From positions 1 to 64,000 of the forward strand of contig NZ_AUKJ01000020.1 in NCBI RefSeq assembly GCF_000424685.1: DNA of 64,000 nucleotides, read 5' to 3'. Numbering within the stretch: position 1 is the first letter of the stretch; each line of letters begins with the position of its first letter. The translations under genes were made by a program, and so were the position numbers. This document shows, piece after piece, positions 8,632 to 17,467 of the stretch. Under the pieces are notes generated by a model. The model was not told where the DNA came from, did no database searches, and saw nothing but the letters and a program-made list of their open reading frames with translations. Origin of the DNA: Methylococcus capsulatus str. Texas = ATCC 19069. Its GTDB lineage: Bacteria; Pseudomonadota; Gammaproteobacteria; Methylococcales; Methylococcaceae.

Positions 8632-8855
8632 GGCCGGACTCCTGACAGGCCGGGTGTAGAAGGACTGGACACCCCGGACTGCGCTCGTCGGGGATGATCC
8701 CATGAATCGATAGGCACTACCTGGAAAATGCCGTGCATTTCAACATCGACCTGGACGATGAAACCGGCCTCCGTTTGAATGGTCTCGCCGGGGCCGACCG
8801 GATCGCCGGTCTGCAACCGGAAGACCGGCAGAAGAACGCTCAATGGACCCTTCAC
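8598..8855 (-). CDS. Small hypothetical protein coupled to the 14-haem cytochrome gene
   Basis: An 85-codon frame whose GTG start overlaps the stop of the 14-haem cytochrome gene as GTGA, the same coupling seen elsewhere in this run. It overlaps the first 34 bases of the downstream thioredoxin-like gene. The first 50 residues (through the HGIFQVVPI segment) look protein-like and hydrophobic/beta, while the Ser/Pro-rich tail looks less natural. I recognise no family. It may be a real coupled gene or a chance frame. Confidence 0.4.
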   Translation of the reverse strand: MKGPLSVLLPVFRLQTGDPVGPGETIQTEAGFIVQVDVEMHGIFQVVPIDSWDHPRRAQSGVSSPSTPGLSGVRPCPVSFSFSRC

Positions 8856-11644
8856 CGCAGATAATCCACCCCCCGGTTCCGGGCGCGCCTGGCATCATGG
8901 TAGTACTTGTACTTCACCAGGGTGTCGAGACCGTGGCAGTCGACGCAGAACACCTTGTCGGCGTCCTTCGCCCGGAGGAACGCGTCGCGGTTGCTGCCTT
9001 CCAGGTTTTCCCGGTTGGCGGAGGGCGCGATCGTCCCGTCCTTGCCCGGCGGCGGGATCTTGTCGGCATCCCAGACGTGCGGTTCGTGGCAGGTGATGCA
9101 GGCGATGCCGCCGAAGTCCGCCGGCTCTTCCCTGGCCCCCAATAGCGGCAGGATCTTCTGATCGGAGCGCAGCACCAGATCCCTTTGCGGGTGGCTGAAG
9201 TGATGGACCACCTTCTTCTCGCCGACCCCGCCCTTCTGGTGGCAGTTCAGGCACAGTCCATCCCGCTCGAAAGGCGTCTCGTCCATCGCCGGGCCGGGCT
9301 GCGGCTCCACCTTCCTCGCCGCGAACAGGAAGCGGCGGTCGCCCTTGCCGCGGTGCAGCGTATGGCAGCTTCCGCATACGCCGGTGGCGGACGGCAGTTC
9401 GCCCAGGGCGTTCTTCTGGTCCTTGGCGGTGATCCGCAGGTCGTGGTCGGTACCCACGACGGTCTGCTTCCGTTTATGGCAATGGCTGCACAGCTCGCCG
9501 TCTCGGTCGGTCTCCACCAGGGCGGCGGTATGGGGTTTTCCGCCGTGCACGGAGTGGCAGGTGAGGCAGCCCACCGTCCGGACTTCCCTGCCGCCGATCC
9601 GCACCGGCTCGTCCAGTTCGGCGTTGACGGGATGCACGCCCTTCTTCCTGGCGTCCTTCTCGTCTTCGGCGTGCTGGCGCTCGTGACAGTTCCTGCACAG
9701 GCTTTCGGCGTTCGCCACGCCTTCCGGCAGCAGTGAGGTGCCGGCGCTGCCGTCGTGGACGCGGTGGCAGGTCTGGCAACCGACTTCGGTGATTTCCGGC
9801 CTGCCTTTCCACAACACCGGCCTGGCGCCGGACTCGTCCGGCTCGCGCTTGACGTTGACCGGGTGCACGCCCTTCTCGTGGGCCTCCTCCTTGCTCTTGG
9901 TGAATTGGCGCCGGTGGCAGGCGGCGCACAGTTCGCCCTCGGCGGTTTCCAATACCGTGGTCTTGCCGTCGCCGTGGCCGCCATGGACCTGGTGACAGGT
10001 CTGGCAGATCAGCTCCTTGTGATCACCGAGCGCGGCGCCGCCGGCGGTCAGGCGCTCCGGCAGTCCTTTGCGCAATTCGTTCTCTGTGGGATAGCCCTTG
10101 GCCTCCGGATGCGGCGGTGGCATGAAGCGTATCCCCAACGGATGGTTGAGGCCCTTGCGGCCCTTGGTCCCCTCGGCGGACCCCGCAGGCACCGGCGCGT
10201 CGACACGAGCGCCCTTGACCTTGGATTCGTGGCAACGCTCGCACAGGTCGCCGCCGCGGTTCGGCACGCGCAGCCAGGCATTGCCGTGGGCGGGATACAG
10301 GGTCTGCGCCTTGTCCGCGTCGGTATGCGGGGTGTGGCAGGAAGTACAGAGCAGCTGTTTGTTCCCGGTGACCGGAAACTTGTCCGGAAGCTTGTCCTTG
10401 CGCGGTTTGAGCCCCGCATGGCGCTTCTTTTCCTTGGGGCTTTCGTAGACGGTGGGATGCTGTGCACCCCGGTGGATGGTCAGGCGCGAGTCCATGACCG
10501 CGCCGTTGTGGCAGCTGTAGCACATACGGTAGGAAGCCTCCGGCAGCGCGCCTTCCGTATCGGCGGCGCGGACCTCGGGCGGCGCATCGCCGGCCCAGGA
10601 CAGGTGGCAGAGCAGGCAATCCTTTTGCGACAGCTCGGTACGCTGGCCGCTTCCCCTGCTGGAGACGGCACGCCCCGGATAGCTCACCCGGTAGCTCCAG
10701 ACCCGGCTGGCGCCGGTTTCGGCGACGTACAGCCGGCCGTCGCGGAAATGGAGTCCGGTGGGCGAGTCCAGCCTGACCGGCTGGCCGTCCGCCTGCCGCA
10801 GCAGTCCCAGGAACTCACCCTTGCGGAACACCGAGATGGTGCCGAAATAGCCGTCGCTGACGAAAAACGCGTCCTGCTCCCGGTCGACGGCGAGGCCGTT
10901 GGGCCGGAACAACTCGCCCTCGTCGAGGCCGAAACGGCCGATCTGGGAAAACACACGCCCGCTCTTGTCGAATACCTGGACGCGGGCATTGACGATGTCC
11001 ACCACGTTGAAATAACCGTCGCGGTCCTGCGCGATCTGGAACGGGTACTGGAAGCGCCCCGGCTCCCCGCCGCGCCCGCCGAAGCAGCCGAGCCCCCGGC
11101 CGTCGGCCAGCCGGGTCCGGCACACGCGGTGGCTGCGCCGGTCGGCCCAGAAGGCGACGCCGTCCTGTACGCTGACGGCCACCGGCTCCGGCGGCAGGCT
11201 CGGCGGGGAGCTGGCTGATGGCGATCCGCCCGGCTGCGGGGACGGCTCCGGCATGGGTTCGATGGGAAGTTCCAGCACCTTCAGCACCCCACCCTCGGGG
11301 CGTAGCAACACCAACCGGTGATGGCCGGTGTCGGCGACCACCAGCCCTTCCTCCGACAGGGCGAAGTCCATCGGCAGCTTCAGCAGGTCGGCGCCGCCCA
11401 GGATTCGAAGGACTTCACCGTCCGGCGACAGCGCCACGATCCGGTGATGGGCGCCGTCGAGCACGTAGACCCGGCCCTCACCGTCCGTGGCAACGGCCGA
11501 AGGCTGCTCGAAGCCGGCTTGGTACCCGACCGGATCGGACGCCACCACCGCCTCGAACGCGCCGGCCGCCACCGGCCACAGCCCGATCAGACCGGCCGCG
11601 ATCGCGGCGGCACGGCGCAGCACGAGTGCAACGTTCCTCGCCAT
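8852..11644 (-). CDS. 14-haem cytochrome c with N-terminal NHL beta-propeller
   Basis: Exported 930-residue protein. The signal peptide covers about 1-29. Residues about 35-325 form NHL-type propeller repeats (FEQPSAVATDGEGRVYVLDG and similar). The rest carries 14 CXXCH motifs: CLLCH, CYSCH, CTSCH, CERCH, CQTCH, CAACH, CQTCH, CRNCH, CLTCH, CSHCH, CGSCH, CLNCH, CITCH and CVDCH. Many follow a repeated pattern of CXXCH then VH or PH a few residues on, and three EKGVHPVN-like units suggest internal duplication of a haem-pair module. No membrane anchor follows the signal peptide, so a periplasmic or outer-surface protein is likely. The propeller may dock a partner or ligand. The gap to the 3-haem gene upstream is seven bases. 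Confidence 0.9.
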   Translation of the reverse strand: MARNVALVLRRAAAIAAGLIGLWPVAAGAFEAVVASDPVGYQAGFEQPSAVATDGEGRVYVLDGAHHRIVALSPDGEVLRILGGADLLKLPMDFALSEEGLVVADTGHHRLVLLRPEGGVLKVLELPIEPMPEPSPQPGGSPSASSPPSLPPEPVAVSVQDGVAFWADRRSHRVCRTRLADGRGLGCFGGRGGEPGRFQYPFQIAQDRDGYFNVVDIVNARVQVFDKSGRVFSQIGRFGLDEGELFRPNGLAVDREQDAFFVSDGYFGTISVFRKGEFLGLLRQADGQPVRLDSPTGLHFRDGRLYVAETGASRVWSYRVSYPGRAVSSRGSGQRTELSQKDCLLCHLSWAGDAPPEVRAADTEGALPEASYRMCYSCHNGAVMDSRLTIHRGAQHPTVYESPKEKKRHAGLKPRKDKLPDKFPVTGNKQLLCTSCHTPHTDADKAQTLYPAHGNAWLRVPNRGGDLCERCHESKVKGARVDAPVPAGSAEGTKGRKGLNHPLGIRFMPPPHPEAKGYPTENELRKGLPERLTAGGAALGDHKELICQTCHQVHGGHGDGKTTVLETAEGELCAACHRRQFTKSKEEAHEKGVHPVNVKREPDESGARPVLWKGRPEITEVGCQTCHRVHDGSAGTSLLPEGVANAESLCRNCHERQHAEDEKDARKKGVHPVNAELDEPVRIGGREVRTVGCLTCHSVHGGKPHTAALVETDRDGELCSHCHKRKQTVVGTDHDLRITAKDQKNALGELPSATGVCGSCHTLHRGKGDRRFLFAARKVEPQPGPAMDETPFERDGLCLNCHQKGGVGEKKVVHHFSHPQRDLVLRSDQKILPLLGAREEPADFGGIACITCHEPHVWDADKIPPPGKDGTIAPSANRENLEGSNRDAFLRAKDADKVFCVDCHGLDTLVKYKYYHDARRARNRGVDYLR

Positions 11645-11651
11645 GATCGCG

Positions 11652-12458
11652 TCAGCGCAGGATGTCGATGATCTTCAGCCGTTCGTCGTCGGACTGGTAA
11701 CGGCCGAAGAACTGCGGGATCACATGCCTGCGGATGGCCGAGGCCTGACGCGAATCCGCGCCGAGGGCCGAGAGATCCAGCAGGGGGGAGTCTTCGGTAT
11801 GGCACTTCGCGCAGGCCGGACCTTCCTTGCTCAATGGAGCATGCAGACGGGCCTTGAGCTGCGCCCTGGCGGCGAGATCGCCCTCCTGCCACTCGCGGCC
11901 GACCCGTTCGGCGAACGCCGTTCCGGGCAGGACGAACGCCGGCTCGCCCCGGTAGAACGGCGCGATCTTGAATTTGCCGTCGATCGGCACCGAATTGTCC
12001 AGGTTCCGTCCGGTCCGGAACCGGCTGCCATCGGCAGCGGCCGGCCGGCGGGCGGCATAGTCGAACCAGCGGTACTCCAGCCGCACGTCCTCGGGCCGGA
12101 AGTGGCAGGTCTCGCAGGCGACGTAACGGCTGTGCATGTTGAGGAAACTGCGGGTACGGAGTTTCTTGCTGTGCGGCTGGGGACTGTGGCAGCCCTGGCA
12201 GTAGGTTTCGCCTTCGTGCAGTGGCGGCTCGATCCGTTTGTGGAACGCCGGTACCGCCATCCTTTCCCGGAGCTTGACGTCCTTGTGCTCGCGCACCTGT
12301 TCCTCCGCCTTGCCGATGGCTTCCCGCGTCGGCGCGGCCGACTCGACCCGCTGGACGAACAGCGGCTCGCCGGCGAAGGACGAACCGCCGTTCGCCCAGC
12401 ACGAGAGGGACAGCACCAGACCCGCGGGTCCCAACTTCATCTTGTCCTTCAACTTCAT
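11652..12458 (-). CDS. Periplasmic trihaem cytochrome c
   Basis: A 268-residue exported protein with three CXXCH sites: CQGCH and CETCH about 35 residues apart near the middle, and CAKCH in the C-terminal third. The preferred start is the ATG at 12458; a TTG two codons upstream and an ATG at 12440 are alternatives. All leave a signal peptide ending near SSFAGE. The segment between haems 2 and 3 (about 110 residues) is haem free and contains many aromatic residues. It lies 27 bases after the cytochrome-CysJ fusion and 7 bases before the 14-haem gene, so it probably shuttles electrons between them in the periplasm. I recognise no named family. Confidence 0.85.
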   Translation of the reverse strand: MKLKDKMKLGPAGLVLSLSCWANGGSSFAGEPLFVQRVESAAPTREAIGKAEEQVREHKDVKLRERMAVPAFHKRIEPPLHEGETYCQGCHSPQPHSKKLRTRSFLNMHSRYVACETCHFRPEDVRLEYRWFDYAARRPAAADGSRFRTGRNLDNSVPIDGKFKIAPFYRGEPAFVLPGTAFAERVGREWQEGDLAARAQLKARLHAPLSKEGPACAKCHTEDSPLLDLSALGADSRQASAIRRHVIPQFFGRYQSDDERLKIIDILR

Positions 12459-12485
12459 CTCCAAGCACCGTTCGGCGAAACCGGC

Positions 12486-15404
12486 TCAGTACACGTCGCG
12501 CAGATAGCGCCGGGAGGCGGCCATGGCCTCGAGGTATTCCTCGGCCTGCTCCTGCGTCCTTCCGCCCTCCTGCATCACGATCGCCAGCAGCGCCCGGTGG
12601 ACGTCCTGGGCCATGCGCGAGGCGTCGCCACAGACGTAGAAACAGGCGCCCTCCTCGAGCCAGGCGTACATCTCCCTCGCGTTCTCCAGCATTCGCGTCT
12701 GTACGTATACCTTCCGCTCCTGGTCGCGCGAGAAAGCCAGATCCAGCCGGGTCAGCACGCCCCGCCTGAGCTTGTCCTCCCATTCCTCCCGGTAGAGGTA
12801 ATCGGTGGCGCGGCGCTGGTCGCCGAAATACAGCCAGTTCCGGCCCCTGGCGCCGGTGACCTCGCGTTCCTCGACGAAACCCCGGAACGGCGCGATGCCG
12901 GTGCCCGGCCCGACCATGATGAGCGGCGTCTCCGGGTCTTCGGGCAGGCGGAAATGCTTGTTCGGCTGCACGAAGATGGCAAGCCGCTCCCCCGGACCGA
13001 TGCGACCGGCGAGATAGGTGGAACAGACCCCTTCCCGGTTCCGGCCATGGGCGTGGTAACGCACCGCGCCGACGGTGAGATGCACCTGGCCGGGATGGGC
13101 CTTCATGCTGGAAGCGATCGAATACAGGCGGGGCGGCAGGCGCCGCAGGACGTTGACAAAGGTCTGGGGCGAAATGCCCTGGATCGGGAAATCCTCGACC
13201 AGATCGATGATCTGCCGGCCCCACAGGTAGCCTTCGAGCCGTGCGGGATCAGGATCGGCCAGCAGGCCGGCGAGAACCCGGCTGTCGCACAGTTCCGCGT
13301 ATTTCTCGACCAACACCCGGCTCAGACCGGTGATGTCGAGATGCTTGTAGAACGCTTCCCGCAAGCTGAGGGTCTCCTTGCCCAGGGTCACCTCGCTGTA
13401 GCCGTCGGCCTGCAAGGCGGCCAGCAAGGCTTCGACGTAGGCGGGGTCGTTCTTCGGATAGACGCCGAGGGCATCTCCCGGCTCGTAGCTCAGACCGGAA
13501 TCGCCGAGATCGATTTCGATATGGCGGGTCTCCTTGGCCGAGCCCTCCCCGTTGAGGTTGACGTTGCGCAGGACCGCCGCCGGATAGGGATGGGTCTTGC
13601 CGTAGCCGGACTTGGCCACGGCGTGATCCACCGGTTCGGCCTCGAGCGGCCGTTCGATGCCGGTGTCGCCGATGATGGCGCGGCAACAGCCGAGCACTGC
13701 GTCGATCCAGGCGGCTGCCGCCTCTTCGAAATCGGCATCGGCATCCACCCGGTCGAGCACCCGGCTCGCCCCCAGTCGCTGCAGGAAGGCATCGAAATCC
13801 TTGCCGGCCTTGCAGAAGTGCTTGTAGCTGCTGTCGCCGAGGGCGAACACGGCGAACTTGAGGTGCTCCAGCCGCGGCGCGGTTTCGGCGTAGAGATAGC
13901 CGTGCAGCTTCTCCGCCGGAAGCGGCGGCTGACCCTCGCCGTGGGTGCTGACGATGACGAACAGCAGCCTTTCGTTGACGATTTCACGGGGATCGTAATC
14001 GGCCATGTCGGCCAGCTCGACGCTGTAGCCCCAGGCCCTCAGCCGGGCTTCGAGATCGGCGGCGACGCCCTCGCCGTTGCCGGTCTGGGAGCCGAACAGG
14101 ATGGTCAGCGACGTGATGGGGGCATCGGGCTCGACCAGCGGCGCGGGAACCGGTACGGCAGGCGTCCCTCCGACCAGCCGACCCCGGATGCGCCGCCACA
14201 GGCCGTCCTTGGCGGAACCGCCGCCGATCATCACGCGCTGGAAGTGGTCGTAGCCCACGACCTCCGTGACCGGCGCCCGCCGGGAACGCGACAGCGGCGA
14301 GAGGAGGCTCGATGTCAGGAAAATCAGGCCGAGCGGACCCAGTACCCAGGCGGCGGCATACCAGGCCGAATCGAGGCGGGAGAAGTCCAGGGCGAAAGAC
14401 AAATCCTCCATGCGCAGGAAGTCCAGATCGTGCAGGTCGGTGTTGAGGAATCCGAGATTGAGCGGGCTCTTCGCATAGCCATGGCAGCCGGCCTGCGAGC
14501 AGGTCTCGCCGAGCCGGTCGGGATGGGTCGGTGAGTCCTTCGATTCGTCCCGCAGGATGCCATGGCGGAAACCGTCGGGCGCGTGACAGTCGATGCAGCT
14601 TGCGCCGGACTCGTCGTCGACCGCGAGGAGCCGGCCATGAAGCGTCTTCGCGTAGCTGTCGGTCGCGTGGGCGAAACGGAAACTGGCCTTCTTCCTTTCC
14701 TTGGTTTCCGGATCCTGGATTTCCACTTTCGCCATGGCTTCATGATCGCCGTGGCAGTCCACGCACATGGCGTTGGCTTCCATCTTGTCGTAGTTCTTGC
14801 CGACCAGTCTGCGCAGGATGTGACCGCTGAACTGGTTGCGCCAGGTTTCGCCCTGGTGGCAGGTGCCGCACTCGGTCTCGGTGTGATGAAGTTCCTGCTT
14901 GAAACGCTCCAGGTTGGCGTCCTTGATGTACGGGGTGTTGGAATGGCAGCGCCGGCAAGAGGGATTCTGCTGGCTGGTCTCCTCCTCGAGGCGGTTGCCG
15001 CCATGGAAATCCTTGGTCGCTCCCGGCGCATGGCCGGCGCCGTGGACCGACTTCTTGAACTCGTCGACCACCGGCTTGTGGGTGAAGGCCCTGTCCTTGG
15101 ACGGCTCCTTGAGGTGACAGGACTCGGAGCAGTCCACATAGCCCTCCTCCGGCTTGTGCGGATAGCGCTCGATCTTGCGGTGGCAGTCCTTGCAGGGCAC
15201 GCTGCCGTGCAGCGAGCCGTAATAATCGCTCTTGAGGATCGTGGCCACCCGCAGCACGCCGTGGTCGTCCAGGTATTCGAGCCCCGGCAGGCCGTGGCAG
15301 GAGAAACAACCGTCGGGATCGCTGTGCCGCTCCGCGGCCAGGGCGCAGCCGCAGGCGATCCAAAACAGCCCGGCCAGACAAAGAGAACACGCGTACCGCA
15401 TCAT
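12486..15404 (-). CDS. Octahaem cytochrome c / CysJ-type NADPH flavoreductase transmembrane fusion
   Basis: About 972 residues (start 15404; 15431 also possible). Signal peptide 1-24. Periplasmic part 33-309 with CFSCH, CKDCH, CSESCH, CRRCH, CGTCH, CVDCH, CIDCH and CSQAGCH: six CXXCH, one CX3CH and one CX4CH. One membrane helix 347-369 is followed by the positive stretch RSRR, which predicts the rest to be cytoplasmic. From 432 on it is a full CysJ-like diflavin reductase: flavodoxin loops GSQTGNGE and STHGEG, LGDSSYKHFCKAGKDFD, FAD site RLYSIASS, NADPH sites GPGTGIAP and FSRDQE, and the CysJ-like end RYLRDVY. Normal CysJ is soluble and feeds sulphite reductase. Here NADPH electrons could be passed to haems outside. 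The NapH-like gene lies just upstream. Confidence 0.92.
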   Translation of the reverse strand: MMRYACSLCLAGLFWIACGCALAAERHSDPDGCFSCHGLPGLEYLDDHGVLRVATILKSDYYGSLHGSVPCKDCHRKIERYPHKPEEGYVDCSESCHLKEPSKDRAFTHKPVVDEFKKSVHGAGHAPGATKDFHGGNRLEEETSQQNPSCRRCHSNTPYIKDANLERFKQELHHTETECGTCHQGETWRNQFSGHILRRLVGKNYDKMEANAMCVDCHGDHEAMAKVEIQDPETKERKKASFRFAHATDSYAKTLHGRLLAVDDESGASCIDCHAPDGFRHGILRDESKDSPTHPDRLGETCSQAGCHGYAKSPLNLGFLNTDLHDLDFLRMEDLSFALDFSRLDSAWYAAAWVLGPLGLIFLTSSLLSPLSRSRRAPVTEVVGYDHFQRVMIGGGSAKDGLWRRIRGRLVGGTPAVPVPAPLVEPDAPITSLTILFGSQTGNGEGVAADLEARLRAWGYSVELADMADYDPREIVNERLLFVIVSTHGEGQPPLPAEKLHGYLYAETAPRLEHLKFAVFALGDSSYKHFCKAGKDFDAFLQRLGASRVLDRVDADADFEEAAAAWIDAVLGCCRAIIGDTGIERPLEAEPVDHAVAKSGYGKTHPYPAAVLRNVNLNGEGSAKETRHIEIDLGDSGLSYEPGDALGVYPKNDPAYVEALLAALQADGYSEVTLGKETLSLREAFYKHLDITGLSRVLVEKYAELCDSRVLAGLLADPDPARLEGYLWGRQIIDLVEDFPIQGISPQTFVNVLRRLPPRLYSIASSMKAHPGQVHLTVGAVRYHAHGRNREGVCSTYLAGRIGPGERLAIFVQPNKHFRLPEDPETPLIMVGPGTGIAPFRGFVEEREVTGARGRNWLYFGDQRRATDYLYREEWEDKLRRGVLTRLDLAFSRDQERKVYVQTRMLENAREMYAWLEEGACFYVCGDASRMAQDVHRALLAIVMQEGGRTQEQAEEYLEAMAASRRYLRDVY

Positions 15405-15456
15405 CGTCGAATTCAAAAATCGCTGCCGCATCGGTGCGGATTCAAGTTCCTCGAGC

Positions 15457-16506
15457 TCAGTGCAACCACACGGCGGTCGCGAACAGGAATACGGAGAAAC
15501 CCGCGACGATCACGCCGTTGACCACCCGTCCCCAGTGGATGACCCGGGCGGTCGGTGCCGGTTTCGGCCGCATCCTCACCACCGCCTGCCATTGGGGCTC
15601 CGGATGGATCTGGATGCCGCGTTTGACCCGCTTGGGCGTCTTGTTCCGGGGCGCCGTGGTCCACTCGATGGCATTCCAGTCACAGGCATCGACGCAGTCG
15701 TGGCAGGACATGCAGGAGAACTGATCGACCACCGCGACCTTGTCCACCATCTTGATGGCCCCGCACATGCATTTCTTCGCGCATTCGGTGCAGCCGGTGC
15801 AGCGCTGCTTGTCGACCCGGATGTGATGGGTGAACCGGAACTTCGCGCCCAGCCGGTTCACCAGTCCGTCGATGGCGCCGATCGGGCAGAGGAACTGGCA
15901 GTAGGCGCGCCCCTTGCTGGCGAAGAAGCCGAGCAGGAACAGCAGGGACAGGTTGACCAGTCCTACGGTGGAGAAGATGAAGGCCAGACCGACGAAGCCA
16001 CCGCTCAGCGCCTCGACGAAACGAGGTACGGTAATGAAGTTGCACAAAGTACAGGCGCTGACGCCCAGTAGCGGCAGCAGCCCCATGTAGACCGCGAGAT
16101 AACCGTAGCGGATCTGGACCTGGGGCAGCCCGCGGTATTCGATCTTCCAGCGGTCGCCCAGCATCCGGCTGACCAGCTCCGAGAACCCGCCGACCGGACA
16201 GATGAAGGAACACCAGATGCGTCCGAAGAAGAAGGTGAAGGTGATGATGACGAAGAAGGCCACCACCCCGATCAGGGCCACCGAGACATGCATGAACAGG
16301 TCGTCCCAGCTCATGCCGGGAAAATACAGATAGAAGCGGCGCATGCACAGCTTTCCGCACAGGTCGGTGTTGCCGGCCAGGCCGGGCAGCACCGCCAGCG
16401 GCCCCAGGAACATCGCGCAGGATACGGCGATCCAGAAGTAGCGGTAGCGCTGGATCTTCGGCACCGATCGGATTTTTTCGGTCAGTTTCGCGGTCAGGGC
16501 ATTCAT
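15457..16506 (-). CDS. NapH/CcoG-like membrane polyferredoxin
   Basis: A 349-residue inner-membrane iron-sulphur protein with about five membrane helices (near 24-45, 72-95, 130-155, 170-197 and 325-348). Two C-rich loops, WCSFICPVG and YCQFLCPIG, are the family hallmark of the NapH type, and two ferredoxin clusters follow: CTGCTECAKKC and CMSCHDCVDAC. NapH proteins pass quinol electrons toward periplasmic cytochromes. It has a GAGGAG ribosome site and lies between the 6-haem cytochrome and the cytochrome-CysJ fusion, so it may link the flavin domain, the quinone pool and periplasmic haems. The CMSCH string is part of a ferredoxin cluster, not a haem site. Confidence 0.88.
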   Translation of the reverse strand: MNALTAKLTEKIRSVPKIQRYRYFWIAVSCAMFLGPLAVLPGLAGNTDLCGKLCMRRFYLYFPGMSWDDLFMHVSVALIGVVAFFVIITFTFFFGRIWCSFICPVGGFSELVSRMLGDRWKIEYRGLPQVQIRYGYLAVYMGLLPLLGVSACTLCNFITVPRFVEALSGGFVGLAFIFSTVGLVNLSLLFLLGFFASKGRAYCQFLCPIGAIDGLVNRLGAKFRFTHHIRVDKQRCTGCTECAKKCMCGAIKMVDKVAVVDQFSCMSCHDCVDACDWNAIEWTTAPRNKTPKRVKRGIQIHPEPQWQAVVRMRPKPAPTARVIHWGRVVNGVIVAGFSVFLFATAVWLH

Positions 16507-16534
16507 GGTCTTGCTCCTCGCGGATGGGTTGGTG

Positions 16535-17467
16535 TCATTCGTCGAACTGATGGCAGGCCAGGCACAGCTCGCCGTTCTTGGCCGGCAGCCTCAGCAATAC
16601 TTCCTTGTCGATCCGCCGGTACCCCAGCTCGAATCGTCGTCCGCTTTGTTCGCTCAAAGTCTCCAGCCTCGCCTTCTTGTCTTCCCGCACCACCGCATCC
16701 CAGGGGTGCTCGCGGTAGCTGACACCGGTTTCCAGATCGGCGTCGTCCACCCGGCCGGCGGCGGGATTGAGCGCATCGATGACGCCCGGCTGATGCGGGG
16801 CGTGGCAGGTCGGGCACATGACCTTGCCCTCCCGGCTGAGGGGCAGAATGATCCCGTAGCGCTCCTTCGAGTCCTTCATGTGGAGCTTCATCCGGGCGTC
16901 GGGCTTCGATTCCTGATGTTCCAGCGCATTGAAGTGCGGCGTCTTCAAATGGCAGCCGTAGCAAAGATTTTCCGGCGGCAGCCGCAGCTTGTAGTCCGGC
17001 GCGCGCAGCGGCCGGTCCCGCTCCCGGTGAACCTCCTCGTGACAATAGGTGCAGTGTTCCTCCTGGAGCTTGCCGCTCTTGTCCAGCATGATGTGGACGT
17101 TGGGACGCTTGAACCTGTTTTCCTCGTGGCATTGGTAACAGAAGGCATCCAGCTCGTCGTAAGGCCCGCCCCGCAGGAAATCCGGCAGGCTGCGGTCGAT
17201 GAGGCGGTACGGCACCCTGTCGATGTCCTCGACGCCATGACAGGTCGGACAGCGCAGCTCGCGGTCCTCGCGCAGCGGCAGGCGTTTCGGCGTCTTCATC
17301 TCCTCGGGCAACACGACGCCAGTGACGTGGTGCAGGGGGGGCAGCTTCTTCGTGGTCGCATAGCTGTCCTCGGCGCCCGCAGCCGCGATGCCGGTGCCGA
17401 GCAGCCACGCCATCATTCCCGCCAACCACCTGCCCGGTCCCGGCCACGCGCTCCGGCCTTCCCTCAC
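16535..17467 (-). CDS. Periplasmic hexahaem cytochrome c
   Basis: About 310 residues from a GTG at 17467 that overlaps the stop of the 8-haem gene as GTGA; an ATG at 17416 is an alternative but gives a poor signal peptide. Signal core about 14-30 (WLAGMMAWLLGTGIAAAGA). Six CXXCH motifs: CPTCH, CYQCH, CTYCH, CYGCH, CPTCH and CLACH. The spacing and many extra His residues (HIMLDKSG, HFNALEHQ) suggest bis-His haems. No membrane anchor apart from the signal peptide. Its place in the run, before NapH and the CysJ fusion, suggests a periplasmic carrier. The family is not recognised by name. Confidence 0.86.
   Translation of the reverse strand: MREGRSAWPGPGRWLAGMMAWLLGTGIAAAGAEDSYATTKKLPPLHHVTGVVLPEEMKTPKRLPLREDRELRCPTCHGVEDIDRVPYRLIDRSLPDFLRGGPYDELDAFCYQCHEENRFKRPNVHIMLDKSGKLQEEHCTYCHEEVHRERDRPLRAPDYKLRLPPENLCYGCHLKTPHFNALEHQESKPDARMKLHMKDSKERYGIILPLSREGKVMCPTCHAPHQPGVIDALNPAAGRVDDADLETGVSYREHPWDAVVREDKKARLETLSEQSGRRFELGYRRIDKEVLLRLPAKNGELCLACHQFDE

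Noticed and set aside
11487-14534. A 1015-codon plus-strand open frame
   Set aside because: Antisense to the cytochrome-CysJ fusion and its neighbours; no signal, ribosome site or family motif. Long antisense frames are expected in high-GC DNA.
15700-15722. CMSCH in the NapH-like protein as a haem site
   Set aside because: It belongs to a CXXCXXCXXXC-type ferredoxin cluster in a polyferredoxin, so haem attachment is unlikely.
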